Assembly (NCBI RefSeq): GCF_003463065.1
Contig: NZ_QSCM01000005.1
Span: 198,527-262,526, forward strand
Origin: Blautia sp. OF03-15BH
Lineage (GTDB): Bacteria > Bacillota > Clostridia > Lachnospirales > Lachnospiraceae
Length of the DNA stretch: 64,000 nucleotides
Direction of reading: 5' to 3'
The notes under the pieces were generated by a model that searched no databases, was not told the origin of the DNA, and worked only from the letters and a program-made list of their open reading frames with translations. Shown in pieces: positions 34,599-43,077 of the stretch. Every line of letters starts with the position of its first letter. Within the stretch, counting starts at the first letter, position 1. The position numbers and the translations under genes are program-made.

Positions 34599-37136
34599 TT
34601 ATAATACTTCAAAAACAGGAATCTGATCTAAAGGTGCGTCCACGGTATACCACTGACCGCCTGTATACGTTTTTCCGGTAAAATAATGTTTCCAGTTTCC
34701 TTCCGGAAGATAAACATCCCAGGTAGTTGCCCCCTGTTCTGTTACCGGGCATACAAGATACTTGTCACCAAACATGTATTGTGTTTCTGCATTTCTTGCT
34801 TCCGGATCATCCGGATATTCATAAGCCAGGGAGCGTACCATCGGATATCCGGTTTCCGCTGCTTTTTCTGCATGTTCCAGAATATAATCCTGGAGTTCAT
34901 AATGGATATCATTAAAAATATTAAAGATCTCGATAATGCTGTTATCGTGATAACGTTCTGCCAGGTTCCACGGCATTCTGGTGCGGCTCAGGTTCGGATT
35001 ATCATAGTTCGAACCTTCAGAGTGAAGCTGGATAGCAGGAGAGAAAGCTGTCTGCGCAAGGGCTCTCAGATACAGTTCTTTGTATTCATATCCAGGGAGG
35101 TCTCCTCCGAATCCGGACATATCCGGGGTGTTGAAAGGAACATTGGAAAGAGCCAGATTCATCTGTGCATTCAGTACAGCCTGGAACTCTTCCCAGGTCG
35201 GTTTCTGATCACCCATCCACATCCATGGGTGCTGGTTCATATGGCGGCCAGCAGCACGGCTGAACATAACTGCATCTCCATCTGTCAGTTCATTGGCAAT
35301 GTCATAAAGTGTCTGGGCATACAGATCAGGGTAGTCATTTCTGAGCTCATCTCCGCGGCGTCCGTCAAAAGCAACAGCGTCACGTCCCCAGAGGAATTCT
35401 CCACCGTCTGTTTTAAATCCGCTGATCCCGACCTCGGTAAACAGATAATTCATTTTTCCTTTCAGCCACTCTTTTGTCATCGGGTTGGTGAAATCCAGAA
35501 TCATATTATCGGTAAACCAGTCATTAGGCTGACGGTAAGGCGTACCGTCCTCGTTCATAATCACCATCTTGTTTTCAATCAGGTATTCAATGTCTGCTGT
35601 CATTTGCGGATTTGTGGAATTTCCGTCTTCGTCCAGCTGTGGCTCTTTGATCGAAGGAATCATCCAGAGAATAAAGTGTGCATCTTTTTCCTTCATTTTT
35701 TCTACCAGAGCTACCGGATCTGTCCAGCGATCTCCCCAGATGAAATCAGAAACGCTGAAACAATAATCTCCGGACTGAGGTGTATATTCCGCATCATAGA
35801 AGAGATAAAAGTTGTTTTTCCATCCCTCTGTAATAATGGCATTATATTTTACATCATATTCTTCCGCTTTGTTCATGACATCTTCAATATCTGCAGTAGA
35901 ATGCCATTCATTTGCGCACAACCAGGTACCAAACGACCATTCAGGCGGCATGGCGGCATGACCATTTACATCGGCATATTCCGCTGCGATTTCCTCATTG
36001 TCTCCAAGGAAAATATGGAGATCTGTCTGATTTTCTTTTCTTGAAGAAACCAGGTCAATGATCTGGATATCTTCGTTTTCAGATGCCATCTGGAAGGAGA
36101 TCTGATCAGATTCATCAATATAGAGTCCGTATTTTCCGGGAACTGTATAATAAGGAACCGGCGCATAAGTGGCACCGCTTTTATACTGCTCCAGATACCA
36201 GTTTATGGTCTGAATATGGACCGTATTTCCACGCTGATCCAGATCGGCAAACTGCATACCAAAGCCCATATACTGATCATCTTCGTTGCTGTCGAGGTCA
36301 TACTGAATCTGTTCAACATTTCCGGCAGAGTCAGAAATTGCCTTGATTCCGTTAATTGCTGTAACATACTCATCCTTCTCATTGTAAAAACGGATATTGA
36401 ACGGATTGTAACTTACTTCCACACGGCAGTCTGCAGTTTTGGCAGTAAGACCGTCCTCGTGCTCAGTGATCTCAGGAGTCTGTTCGTCCGGCAGCAGTTC
36501 GCCAAAACCGGTATTCAAGTGAATGCCGCCTGCTTCTCCAAATAGCATTTGAACCTGGAAACCGTCCTCTGCTTCTAATACGAGACCAGGCTTTTCTGGA
36601 TTACGTTTCATCTGTGTATAGTTCTCATGTGTCATAACAGTTACTTCATAATCCTCGCTGACGGTATCACCGACCTGGAAATGGTAAACAACTACATCAT
36701 CTTTTTCAAGAGCCGGGAGGTTGCAGGTATAGACTTCACGGTCAACTTTACTCAGATCTACCTGGTCCGCTTTATCAGCGGTAAATCCCGGAATGGCGAA
36801 TGGCAGGCTAAATACGTCCTCTACAAGTCCCATTTTGATAGGTTCCTGTGCTTTCCCGTTCAAAGTCCATTCAAGCGTTACATTACGAATCATAAAATCT
36901 TCAGAATCCACTTTGGCAGAAACATAAATGGCAGTTTCCTCACCTGCGAGAGGAGTCGTAGGATTTCGTACTGCAGTAACCGGGTCTACAACCTCAATAG
37001 AGTAGACCTGCTGAATGCCGTAAGGGACATGCTGGAAGGTGATTTCTCCGCTGTTTTCCGCAGCACTTGCATAACTGGTCAGGCTGAGTGGCATGGATAA
37101 CGCTAATAAAAGTGATAAAAACTGCTTTCTTTTCAT
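34599..37136 (-). CDS. Exported GH31 family alpha-glycosidase
   Basis: An 845-residue secreted enzyme with a signal peptide (FLSLLLALSMPLSLTSYASA). The catalytic barrel shows FILWMIPSIKEP and GFKTDGGEFLWG, in which D577 is the expected GH31 nucleophile. The acid/base region is FSRAAGRHMNQHPWMWMGD, and NVPFNTPDMSGFGGD follows. The GH31 family includes alpha-glucosidases, alpha-xylosidases, alpha-galactosidases and alpha-N-acetylgalactosaminidases; I cannot assign the subfamily. No wall anchor is visible. ATG 37136 is chosen because AAGGAGG is correctly spaced. It is monocistronic. Confidence 0.92.
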   Translation of the reverse strand: MKRKQFLSLLLALSMPLSLTSYASAAENSGEITFQHVPYGIQQVYSIEVVDPVTAVRNPTTPLAGEETAIYVSAKVDSEDFMIRNVTLEWTLNGKAQEPIKMGLVEDVFSLPFAIPGFTADKADQVDLSKVDREVYTCNLPALEKDDVVVYHFQVGDTVSEDYEVTVMTHENYTQMKRNPEKPGLVLEAEDGFQVQMLFGEAGGIHLNTGFGELLPDEQTPEITEHEDGLTAKTADCRVEVSYNPFNIRFYNEKDEYVTAINGIKAISDSAGNVEQIQYDLDSNEDDQYMGFGMQFADLDQRGNTVHIQTINWYLEQYKSGATYAPVPYYTVPGKYGLYIDESDQISFQMASENEDIQIIDLVSSRKENQTDLHIFLGDNEEIAAEYADVNGHAAMPPEWSFGTWLCANEWHSTADIEDVMNKAEEYDVKYNAIITEGWKNNFYLFYDAEYTPQSGDYCFSVSDFIWGDRWTDPVALVEKMKEKDAHFILWMIPSIKEPQLDEDGNSTNPQMTADIEYLIENKMVIMNEDGTPYRQPNDWFTDNMILDFTNPMTKEWLKGKMNYLFTEVGISGFKTDGGEFLWGRDAVAFDGRRGDELRNDYPDLYAQTLYDIANELTDGDAVMFSRAAGRHMNQHPWMWMGDQKPTWEEFQAVLNAQMNLALSNVPFNTPDMSGFGGDLPGYEYKELYLRALAQTAFSPAIQLHSEGSNYDNPNLSRTRMPWNLAERYHDNSIIEIFNIFNDIHYELQDYILEHAEKAAETGYPMVRSLAYEYPDDPEARNAETQYMFGDKYLVCPVTEQGATTWDVYLPEGNWKHYFTGKTYTGGQWYTVDAPLDQIPVFEVL

Positions 37137-37185
37137 GTGTATCATCCTCCTTTTTCAGAAAATTTTCTGTGTAATTACAGTGCCT

Positions 37186-37214
37186 ATTATAAATAGATTT
37201 CACTAATATGACAA
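37186..37214 (-). promoter_or_regulatory. Sigma-A promoter of the GH31 gene
   Basis: On the minus strand TTGTCA (37209-37214) and a perfect TATAAT (37186-37191) have a 17-base spacer, about 50 bases before the start. Confidence 0.7.
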
Positions 37215-37524
37215 TTTCTTTATTTTGCATACACAAAAGTAAATGCACCAAAAACAACCAAGAAAGTAAGGATAAAAGAGATAGATTTTATGCAAAATAC
37301 ATAAATAAAATGGAAGGAAGTACAAAAAAACAGAACTGTTAGGATAATAAAAAAGAAATGAAATTAGAAAAAATTTGAAAGACAGAAATTGGTAGTTTTA
37401 CGCTGACCGTACATGCCGAGAGAGCACATATCCTGCAGGCTAAGGATGCGAAGTCAGGAATCTCTATGTAAGAACAGATCATTTTCATATGAGACACAAA
37501 ACATCATATCATCGCGCATTTCTT
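37215..37524. other. Non-coding region upstream of GH31
   Basis: AT-rich to about 37380, then a mixed stretch. No reading frame, RNA gene or clear repeat was recognised. Regulatory sites for the GH31 promoter may lie here. Confidence 0.35.
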
Positions 37525-37610
37525 GTCTGACGTAAGCCCCTTATTTTCTAAGCGGGCCCACAGGGGGTGTGCAGAGGGGGCGGCGGGCTCGCGACTCGGA
37601 GCCGCCCCCT
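37525..37610 (-). repeat. Dispersed ~90-bp hairpin element, copy 3
   Basis: Read on the minus strand, this copy has a hairpin with arms AGGGGGCGG and CCGCCCCCT, then TGGGCCCGCTTAGAAAATA and the shared end GCTTACGTCAGAC. The stem bases differ from copies 1 and 2 but pairing is kept. It lies 40 bases after the AI-2E-family gene, in the sense orientation. Confidence 0.8.
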
Positions 37611-37649
37611 TTGCATAGGTTTTCTTCATTTTTCTCAAAAAAAGAATTC

Positions 37650-39089
37650 TCATTCTAAATGAAACCGTTTCAAATCTTTGACATTTCTCTCTTGTAGTCT
37701 TTGTTTCAGAGTTCTCATCACAAGGTAGCGCAGGACAGCCATGATCGGTACGCCGAGGAACATGCCGAGTACTCCGGCGATGCTTCCGCCGACGGTAATG
37801 GCTACGATGATCCAGAGAGGGCGGAGACCGACGGATTGTCCCAGGATCTTTGGTCCGAGATAGAGACCATCAAACTGCTGTAAGCCAAAGATCATGATGA
37901 TGAAGATCACGGCTTTAAAAGGACTGACCATCAGCATAATGATCGCTCCGGGGACGGCACCGATAAAGGGACCGAAATAGGGGATCATGTTTGTGATACC
38001 TACGATCAGGCTGATCAGCAGAGTGTACGGAAGACGGAGAATCGTCATGAGGATGAAACACAGGATTCCGATGATCAGGGAGTCAATGGCTTTTCCGATG
38101 ACAAAACCGCCGAAGATCTCGTTGCATTCTTTCATGGTATCCACGACATACGGGATTCTTTTCTGGGGAAAGAAGGCATAGATGGCTGCTTTTACAGAGC
38201 CTACCAGGATTTTTTTATCCAGCAGGATATAAATAGAAACGATCAGCGCGATCACCAGGTTCAAAAGAAGCTGCATAATGCTCATGGACAGAGAATACAG
38301 GGTGGGGACAATGTTGGAGGCGAAATCCCTGATGTAGTTCAGAAGGGAAGGCAGCAGATTGTCCACAGCATCCTGAATGGCACTGATGTCCAGGCTGGGG
38401 AAGCGCTCATGAAGCTCTGTCAGGAACTGGTTCAATTCGGATGCAGACTGAGGAATCACGGTAAGGGCCGAGTTGATCAGATCTGTCAGGCTGGTGGCGA
38501 TCTGAGGTACCACACCAAAAACGGAAACCAGGACCAGACCCAGTAAAAGAACGTAGGTAATGGCGATGGAGATTCCTTTGATGACGCCTTTTCTCTTCAG
38601 TTTCGTGTGCTTTTCCAGAAGATTGCAGAACATTTTCACTGCCGGATTCAGGATAAAAGCGATGAGAGAGCCGATGATGAACGGCATCAGAACGTTTAAG
38701 ACATTTTTGATCCAGGCAATGGTCTGTTCCAGAGACATGATGGCTTTAAAGATCACGGCGGCAATGGCTACGACAGCGATCACATAGATCGCAATGGTAA
38801 AATATTGATTGTTTGCCTGAAAGCGGGTGCTTGCATGATTATCGCCGGGATCATCATTTTCTGCGGGAACAGATTTTTTGAGGGCGGTTTGTTGCTGACC
38901 TGGGACACCTTTTCCGTTCTCGGCAGAAAAACTATCTGTTGTAGAGGCTTCCCCGTCCTGATCGGAAATACTTTCACCGCTCTGTTGGCGGTTTTTCCAT
39001 TCAGCGGCGAGCTGCTGGTTTTCACGTTGTTCTTCTTTTTTCCGGTTTTTCTGTTTCCGGACACTGACATTGCTGCGGGTGGGTGACAA
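37650..39089 (-). CDS. AI-2E family transporter
   Basis: A 479-residue membrane protein. The N-terminal ~95 residues are charged and disordered (Gln/Glu/Lys rich). About eight membrane segments of the AI-2 exporter-like (PerM/YdiK) family follow, with motifs such as YFGPFIGAVPG and GLYLGPKILGQSVGL. The family includes Na+/H+ antiporters and possible signal exporters; the substrate is unknown. The start is TTG 39089, with AAGGAG eight bases before it. Confidence 0.9.
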   Translation of the reverse strand: MSPTRSNVSVRKQKNRKKEEQRENQQLAAEWKNRQQSGESISDQDGEASTTDSFSAENGKGVPGQQQTALKKSVPAENDDPGDNHASTRFQANNQYFTIAIYVIAVVAIAAVIFKAIMSLEQTIAWIKNVLNVLMPFIIGSLIAFILNPAVKMFCNLLEKHTKLKRKGVIKGISIAITYVLLLGLVLVSVFGVVPQIATSLTDLINSALTVIPQSASELNQFLTELHERFPSLDISAIQDAVDNLLPSLLNYIRDFASNIVPTLYSLSMSIMQLLLNLVIALIVSIYILLDKKILVGSVKAAIYAFFPQKRIPYVVDTMKECNEIFGGFVIGKAIDSLIIGILCFILMTILRLPYTLLISLIVGITNMIPYFGPFIGAVPGAIIMLMVSPFKAVIFIIMIFGLQQFDGLYLGPKILGQSVGLRPLWIIVAITVGGSIAGVLGMFLGVPIMAVLRYLVMRTLKQRLQERNVKDLKRFHLE

Positions 39090-39263
39090 TTTTGATACTC
39101 CTTTTCATAGATATAGACAAAAAGTTACGATCTTACTTATTATAATGTGTGTCAGGAAAGGAATCAAGGAGAGGGAATTAGAAAGTTCTGAAAAAACTAT
39201 AAACAGCCATTTTGTTAACTGTCACGGTTGTTAAAAAAATTTGAAAAAAATCGAAAAAAAGCC

Positions 39264-39292
39264 TTGCATTTTACTGGAAGCTGTATTATAAT
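39264..39292 (+). promoter_or_regulatory. Promoter of tRNA-Lys
   Basis: TTGCAT (39264-39269) and a perfect TATAAT (39287-39292) have a 17-base spacer, about 34 bases before the tRNA. Confidence 0.8.
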
Positions 39293-39325
39293 ATTTTTTG
39301 TCTTGAGAGAGACGAAAACGAATAT

Positions 39326-39398
39326 GCGCTTTTAGCTCAGCTGGTAGAGCACCTGACTCTTAATCAGGGTGTCCAGGGTTCGAGCCCCTGAAGGCGCA
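39326..39398 (+). tRNA. tRNA-Lys (anticodon CTT)
   Basis: A 73-base cloverleaf. The acceptor arms are GCGCTTT and AAGGCGC, the D arm is AGCTCAGCTGGTAGAGC, and the anticodon arm is CTGACTCTTAATCAG with CTT at its centre. The T arm contains GGTTCGAGCCC. The discriminator is A and CCA is not encoded. Confidence 0.97.
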
Positions 39399-39403
39399 TT
39401 GAA

Positions 39404-39449
39404 AGTACCATTTTTGAAGACATTGGAGCTTCGGGGATGGTGCTTTTTT
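39404..39449 (+). terminator. Terminator of tRNA-Lys
   Basis: The arms AGTACCAT (39404-39411) and ATGGTGCT (39437-39444) are followed by six T residues. Confidence 0.65.
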
Positions 39450-39519
39450 CGTGCGTGAAAACAGGAATGTCCGCTTTGTTCGTTATCGCTGTGCATGCGA
39501 TTCATTTTCATGGTAAGAT

Positions 39520-39754
39520 GTAACTGTTCAGGACGTTCAAAACAACAGGCCACAGACTCGCGCATTGCATGCGCTCTCGCTGCATTTGCAGCTTTTGTCT
39601 GAGGCTAATGGGTCTACATTCCATTTCGGTCCGCGCTAAACGAGTCCCACTGGGACTCAGCGCCGTTCCGCCCATTCCGAAATAAAAATTCATCCTATTG
39701 CAAACAAGTTTGCATAGTCTGATTTTTCATTTCGCTGATGTTCTGAACTGTTAC
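39520..39754. mobile_element. MITE-like element with GTAACTGTTCAG ends (235 bp)
   Basis: The left end GTAACTGTTCAG and right end CTGAACTGTTAC match as inverted repeats at 11 of 12 positions. Inside, ATTTCGG (39623-39629) pairs with CCGAAAT (39677-39683) around a nested hairpin GAGTCCCA/TGGGACTC. There is no reading frame. Its ends match the element at 41249-41398 on the other side of the MATE gene. Confidence 0.6.
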
Positions 39755-39762
39755 GGTAAGAT

Positions 39763-39808
39763 AAAAAATATCGGGTCAGGTTCCAAAATGAACCTGGCCC
39801 GGTTTTTT
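39763..39808. terminator. Bidirectional terminator at the MATE 3' end
   Basis: The 12-bp stem CGGGTCAGGTTC (39772-39783) with GAACCTGGCCCG (39790-39801) has one G-U pair. A T-run follows on the plus strand and a shorter one on the minus strand, where the MATE gene ends. Confidence 0.75.
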
Positions 39809-41163
39809 CAGGAATAAATCCTCTCTTTTTTCAGGATCCGTATGTAGGAGAACAAAAGAAACAGCATGCACACCAGCCAGGAAAAGGGCTCGGCGATGGA
39901 AGCACCTACATATCCCCAGAGGGGAACAAAAACGAAGGATGCAAGGACTTTGATGATAAGCTCCATGGTGCTGGAGATCAGCGGGATCGTTTTGTGATTG
40001 ATTCCCTGAAGGGTCATCCGGATGATCAGCAGGATGCCAAGGGGGAAGAAAAAGATCATATTGATATGAAGGTTCATCATGGCATTACTCATGATCACCG
40101 GATCATCGGTTCCGGCGAGAGCCCGTATCAGCGGATTTGCCAGAGTCAGGATCATGACCAGGAAAAGGAGCGACCAGATCAGGCTGATCATGGAAGATTT
40201 CTTAATGCCTTCCCGGATCCGGTCGATCCGGCCGGCACCGAAATTCTGGCTGACAAAAGTGGCGTTGGCACTGGCAATACTGGCCAGAGGCATGTTTCCG
40301 ATCATGACGATCCGGCGGGCAGCTGTGTGGGCGGCGATGATGGTGGTTCCCAGTGTATTGATGGAGCCCTGCAGGATGACAGAACCGATGGAAAAGATCG
40401 AGTTCATCAGTCCCATGGAAAAACCGGTGGAAACGAGGTCACTGACCAGTCTTTTATTATAGGAAAAATGTCTTCTGGAAGGGATCAGAAAACGGAAATT
40501 CCGATACAGGTACAGAAAACAAAGGATGCTGGAAACCAGCTGCGCCATGACAGTGGCACCTGCGATGCCGGCCACTCCGAAATGGAAAACCGTTACGGAC
40601 AAAAGATCCAGAAGCAGGTTCAGGCTGCAGGAAAAAATCAGAAAGTACAGAGGCGTCTTGCTGTTTCCGACAGCTCGGAGAAGACCGGAGCCCATGTTGT
40701 AGAAAAGAGCCGTGGCCATCCCACCCATGACGACGGTGAGGTAGGTTCGTGATTCGCTGAACACATCTTCCGGTGTCTGGATGAGGCCAAGCAGCGGATC
40801 GGCGAAAAGCAGAGTACCTATCGTAATGAGAACGGAAATCCCCAGGTTCAGGATCAGGGTCCAGGCTACCACGGATTTCATCTGTTCTTCATTTTTCGAT
40901 CCGAAAGCCCTGGCGAGCAGGATGCCGTAGCCGCTGTTGATGCCGTTGGCAAAACCGATGACCAGACCGGTGATGGATCCGGTAAGACCGATGGCTGCCA
41001 GTGCAGACTGTCCGAGGTTATGGCTGGCAATCATCGTGTCGCCGATATTGTAGCATTGCTGAAAAAAATTGCTGATAAAAAGTGGGATCGCAAAGACCAG
41101 AATATTAGACAGGGCACTTCCCTGAGTCATATCACGGGTCTGTCCCTGTTTGGCAGAACTCAT
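39808..41163 (-). CDS. MATE family efflux transporter (second)
   Basis: A 451-residue, 12-segment MATE antiporter. FAIPLFISNFFQQCYNIGD and ALAAIGLTGSITGLVIGF near the N-terminus are typical of the family, and the pattern repeats in the second half. It is only distantly similar to the 2218-3594 protein, so the two are unlikely to be recent duplicates. GGGAGG precedes the start. It is monocistronic, with related inverted-repeat elements on each side. Confidence 0.92.
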   Translation of the reverse strand: MSSAKQGQTRDMTQGSALSNILVFAIPLFISNFFQQCYNIGDTMIASHNLGQSALAAIGLTGSITGLVIGFANGINSGYGILLARAFGSKNEEQMKSVVAWTLILNLGISVLITIGTLLFADPLLGLIQTPEDVFSESRTYLTVVMGGMATALFYNMGSGLLRAVGNSKTPLYFLIFSCSLNLLLDLLSVTVFHFGVAGIAGATVMAQLVSSILCFLYLYRNFRFLIPSRRHFSYNKRLVSDLVSTGFSMGLMNSIFSIGSVILQGSINTLGTTIIAAHTAARRIVMIGNMPLASIASANATFVSQNFGAGRIDRIREGIKKSSMISLIWSLLFLVMILTLANPLIRALAGTDDPVIMSNAMMNLHINMIFFFPLGILLIIRMTLQGINHKTIPLISSTMELIIKVLASFVFVPLWGYVGASIAEPFSWLVCMLFLLFSYIRILKKERIYS

Positions 41164-41208
41164 GTTGTAAAACCTCCCTTTTATGTTCCTTTGAGCACAT
41201 ATGTTTTC

Positions 41209-41237
41209 ATTCTATTCTCTTCTCAAGATGCTGTCAA
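41209..41237 (-). promoter_or_regulatory. Sigma-A promoter of the second MATE gene
   Basis: On the minus strand TTGACA (41232-41237) and TAGAAT (41209-41214) have a 17-base spacer. The -35 lies 11 bases from the end of the neighbouring MITE-like element. Confidence 0.75.
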
Positions 41238-41248
41238 ACAAAAAAACA

Positions 41249-41398
41249 TTTGTAACTGTTCAGAGCCAAGCAGATTTTCATGCAAAAGTGTGAGTCATGC
41301 TTGCATGAATGAACACTTTTACAGGGAAATCTATTTGGCTGATACGCCACACCGACGAAATGCGTAGCATTTTGGAGGTGGTTCTGAACAGTTACAAA
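41249..41398. mobile_element. MITE-like element with 16-bp terminal inverted repeats (150 bp)
   Basis: TTTGTAACTGTTCAGA (41249-41264) and its exact complement (41383-41398) bound the element. The interior folds into nested stems: GCCAA/TTGGC, AGATTT/AAATCT, AAAAGTGT/ACACTTTT and CATGC/GCATG. There is no reading frame. It sits between the MATE promoter and the ArsR-type gene. No target-site duplication is certain. Confidence 0.75.
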
Positions 41399-41553
41399 CA
41401 TTTCTCAATGTACCGAACAGGATTTCACGTTGCAATCATCCGGCTGAGATGCTATTATCAAGGTAATAGTTGGATTTTTGCCCGATAAAACCGGTGGCTG
41501 CTGTGTGGACGGGGAAATACAGCGGAAATATTCGGTTCAGATGGGAGAAAAAA

Positions 41554-42474
41554 ATGTCAAAATTTAAAGAATATGATGTGGAGGAGATCGATGCCCTCTG
41601 CAGTCTGGGGAGAGCGTTGTCTTCTCCTATAAGAATAGAGATCATGCAGCTTTTGTATGAGGAAGGCATGATCATCGGAGACATCGCCAAGAAGCTGGAT
41701 CTGCCGGCATCAAGTACGGCATTTCATCTGAAGATCCTGGAGGAAGCCGGACTGATCCGCATGGAAAAACAGCCGGGAACGAGAGGGACGGTAAAGTTCT
41801 GTATCCGGAAGGTGGACTATATCACGGTCAACCTGATCAAAAAAAATGCGGATATTGACGAGATCTACAGTGCGGAGATGCCGGTGGGGGCATTCAGCAG
41901 CTGTCAGGTGACACCGACGTGCGGCATGTTCGGGCCGGACGGTTATATCGGAAATGAAGATACAGAGTATTGTTTTTATTACCCGGAACGGATGAAGGCA
42001 GGGATCCTCTGGACTTCATCCGGCTATGTGAAATATAAATTTGCCAACGGTGTCCCGCGGAAACGGACGATAAAAAAAGTAAGCATATCCATGGAGGTCT
42101 GTTCGGAAGCGCCGGGCTATAAGGAAGACTGGAAATCCGACCTGACACTCTGGATCAATGATGTGGAGATAGGGACCTGGACCTGTCCGGGAGACTTTGG
42201 AGCAAGAAGAGGACGTTTGAATCCGCCAACCTGGCCGAACGGAAGTACCCAGTATGGCATGCAGGTGATCTGGGAGGTCCGTTCCGATGGCTGTTATCTG
42301 AATGGAGAAAGACTCAGCAGGGTGATGGTGGATGATCTCCATATCATGGATCACACCTTCATAGATGTAAAGCTGGGGAATAAACCTGGGGCGAAATACG
42401 AAGGAGGCTTCAATCTCTTCGGAAAGCATTATGGAGATTATAATCAGGGCATAGTCCTGACGATGGAGTATTAA
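41554..42474 (+). CDS. ArsR-type winged-helix regulator with large C-terminal domain
   Basis: A 306-residue protein. Residues about 10-90 form an ArsR winged helix (ALCSLGRALSSPIRIEIMQL and LDLPASSTAFHLKILEEAGL) without the usual metal-binding Cys pairs. The remaining ~200 residues are aromatic-rich and beta-rich (for example DLTLWINDVEIGTWTCPGD), and look like a jelly-roll or carbohydrate-binding fold. I infer a ligand sensor. Similar proteins are known as HTH regulators of uncertain role. ATG 41554 has GGGAGAA upstream. It precedes the sugar ABC locus but has its own terminator. Confidence 0.82.
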   Translation: MSKFKEYDVEEIDALCSLGRALSSPIRIEIMQLLYEEGMIIGDIAKKLDLPASSTAFHLKILEEAGLIRMEKQPGTRGTVKFCIRKVDYITVNLIKKNADIDEIYSAEMPVGAFSSCQVTPTCGMFGPDGYIGNEDTEYCFYYPERMKAGILWTSSGYVKYKFANGVPRKRTIKKVSISMEVCSEAPGYKEDWKSDLTLWINDVEIGTWTCPGDFGARRGRLNPPTWPNGSTQYGMQVIWEVRSDGCYLNGERLSRVMVDDLHIMDHTFIDVKLGNKPGAKYEGGFNLFGKHYGDYNQGIVLTMEY

Positions 42475-42489
42475 ACAACAAAAAGAGGA

Positions 42490-42547
42490 GACTCTTCCTG
42501 AAAATGGATCCGGAACGATCCGGTTCATTTTTGGGAGGAGTCTTTTT
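42490..42547 (+). terminator. Terminator of the ArsR-type gene
   Basis: A long imperfect hairpin with arms starting GACTCTTCC and ending GGAGGAGTC is followed by five T residues. Confidence 0.75.
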
Positions 42548-42756
42548 GTGTCCAAAAGAAGCAAGAGGAGTTTTGACGGGCAGTAAAACGTTTAAGGAAA
42601 AAATGCACAAAACTTTTGAAGCTGCTGTTCTTGTCGGAATGCACAAAAATAACAAGATTGTTGGAATAAAAAAGACGAAGAAAGTAAAAGAAACAGAATT
42701 ACTGTTATAATAAAGTAAAATAATGGTAAAAACGCCTATAAAATACAAAAAAACGA

Positions 42757-42784
42757 TTGACAAACAGTCAAAATGTGGTAAAGT
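42757..42784 (+). promoter_or_regulatory. Promoter of the sugar ABC operon
   Basis: TTGACA (42757-42762) and TAAAGT (42779-42784) are 16 bases apart. The leader to the first gene is about 285 bases. It has no credible reading frame and no riboswitch that I recognise. Confidence 0.6.
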
Positions 42785-43077
42785 ATAGATATCAGAAACA
42801 GGGATTGTGTTATAAAGAACAAAACCACTTGAAGTAATTAGCGGATTATAACAGAAAAACTGTTAGAAACTATCTCGGCCGGATAGATCAGAAACGAAAG
42901 AAGAAACCGATAAACAGAAATCCAACTACCCCGGAAAACAGAGCGTGTACAGACCGTCAGGAGAAACCAGAATGAAGGGCACGGCGTACATAAAGGATCT
43001 GTTTTCAGAAAAAATACGGGAAACCGTATCAGGCGGCAAGATCGAAACAACAGAATTCTATCAAGGAGGCTTTTGGT

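Noticed and set aside
42584..42597. Possible CcpA (cre) site GTAAAACGTTTAAG
   Set aside because: It matches only the core of the consensus and lies about 170 bases before the promoter.
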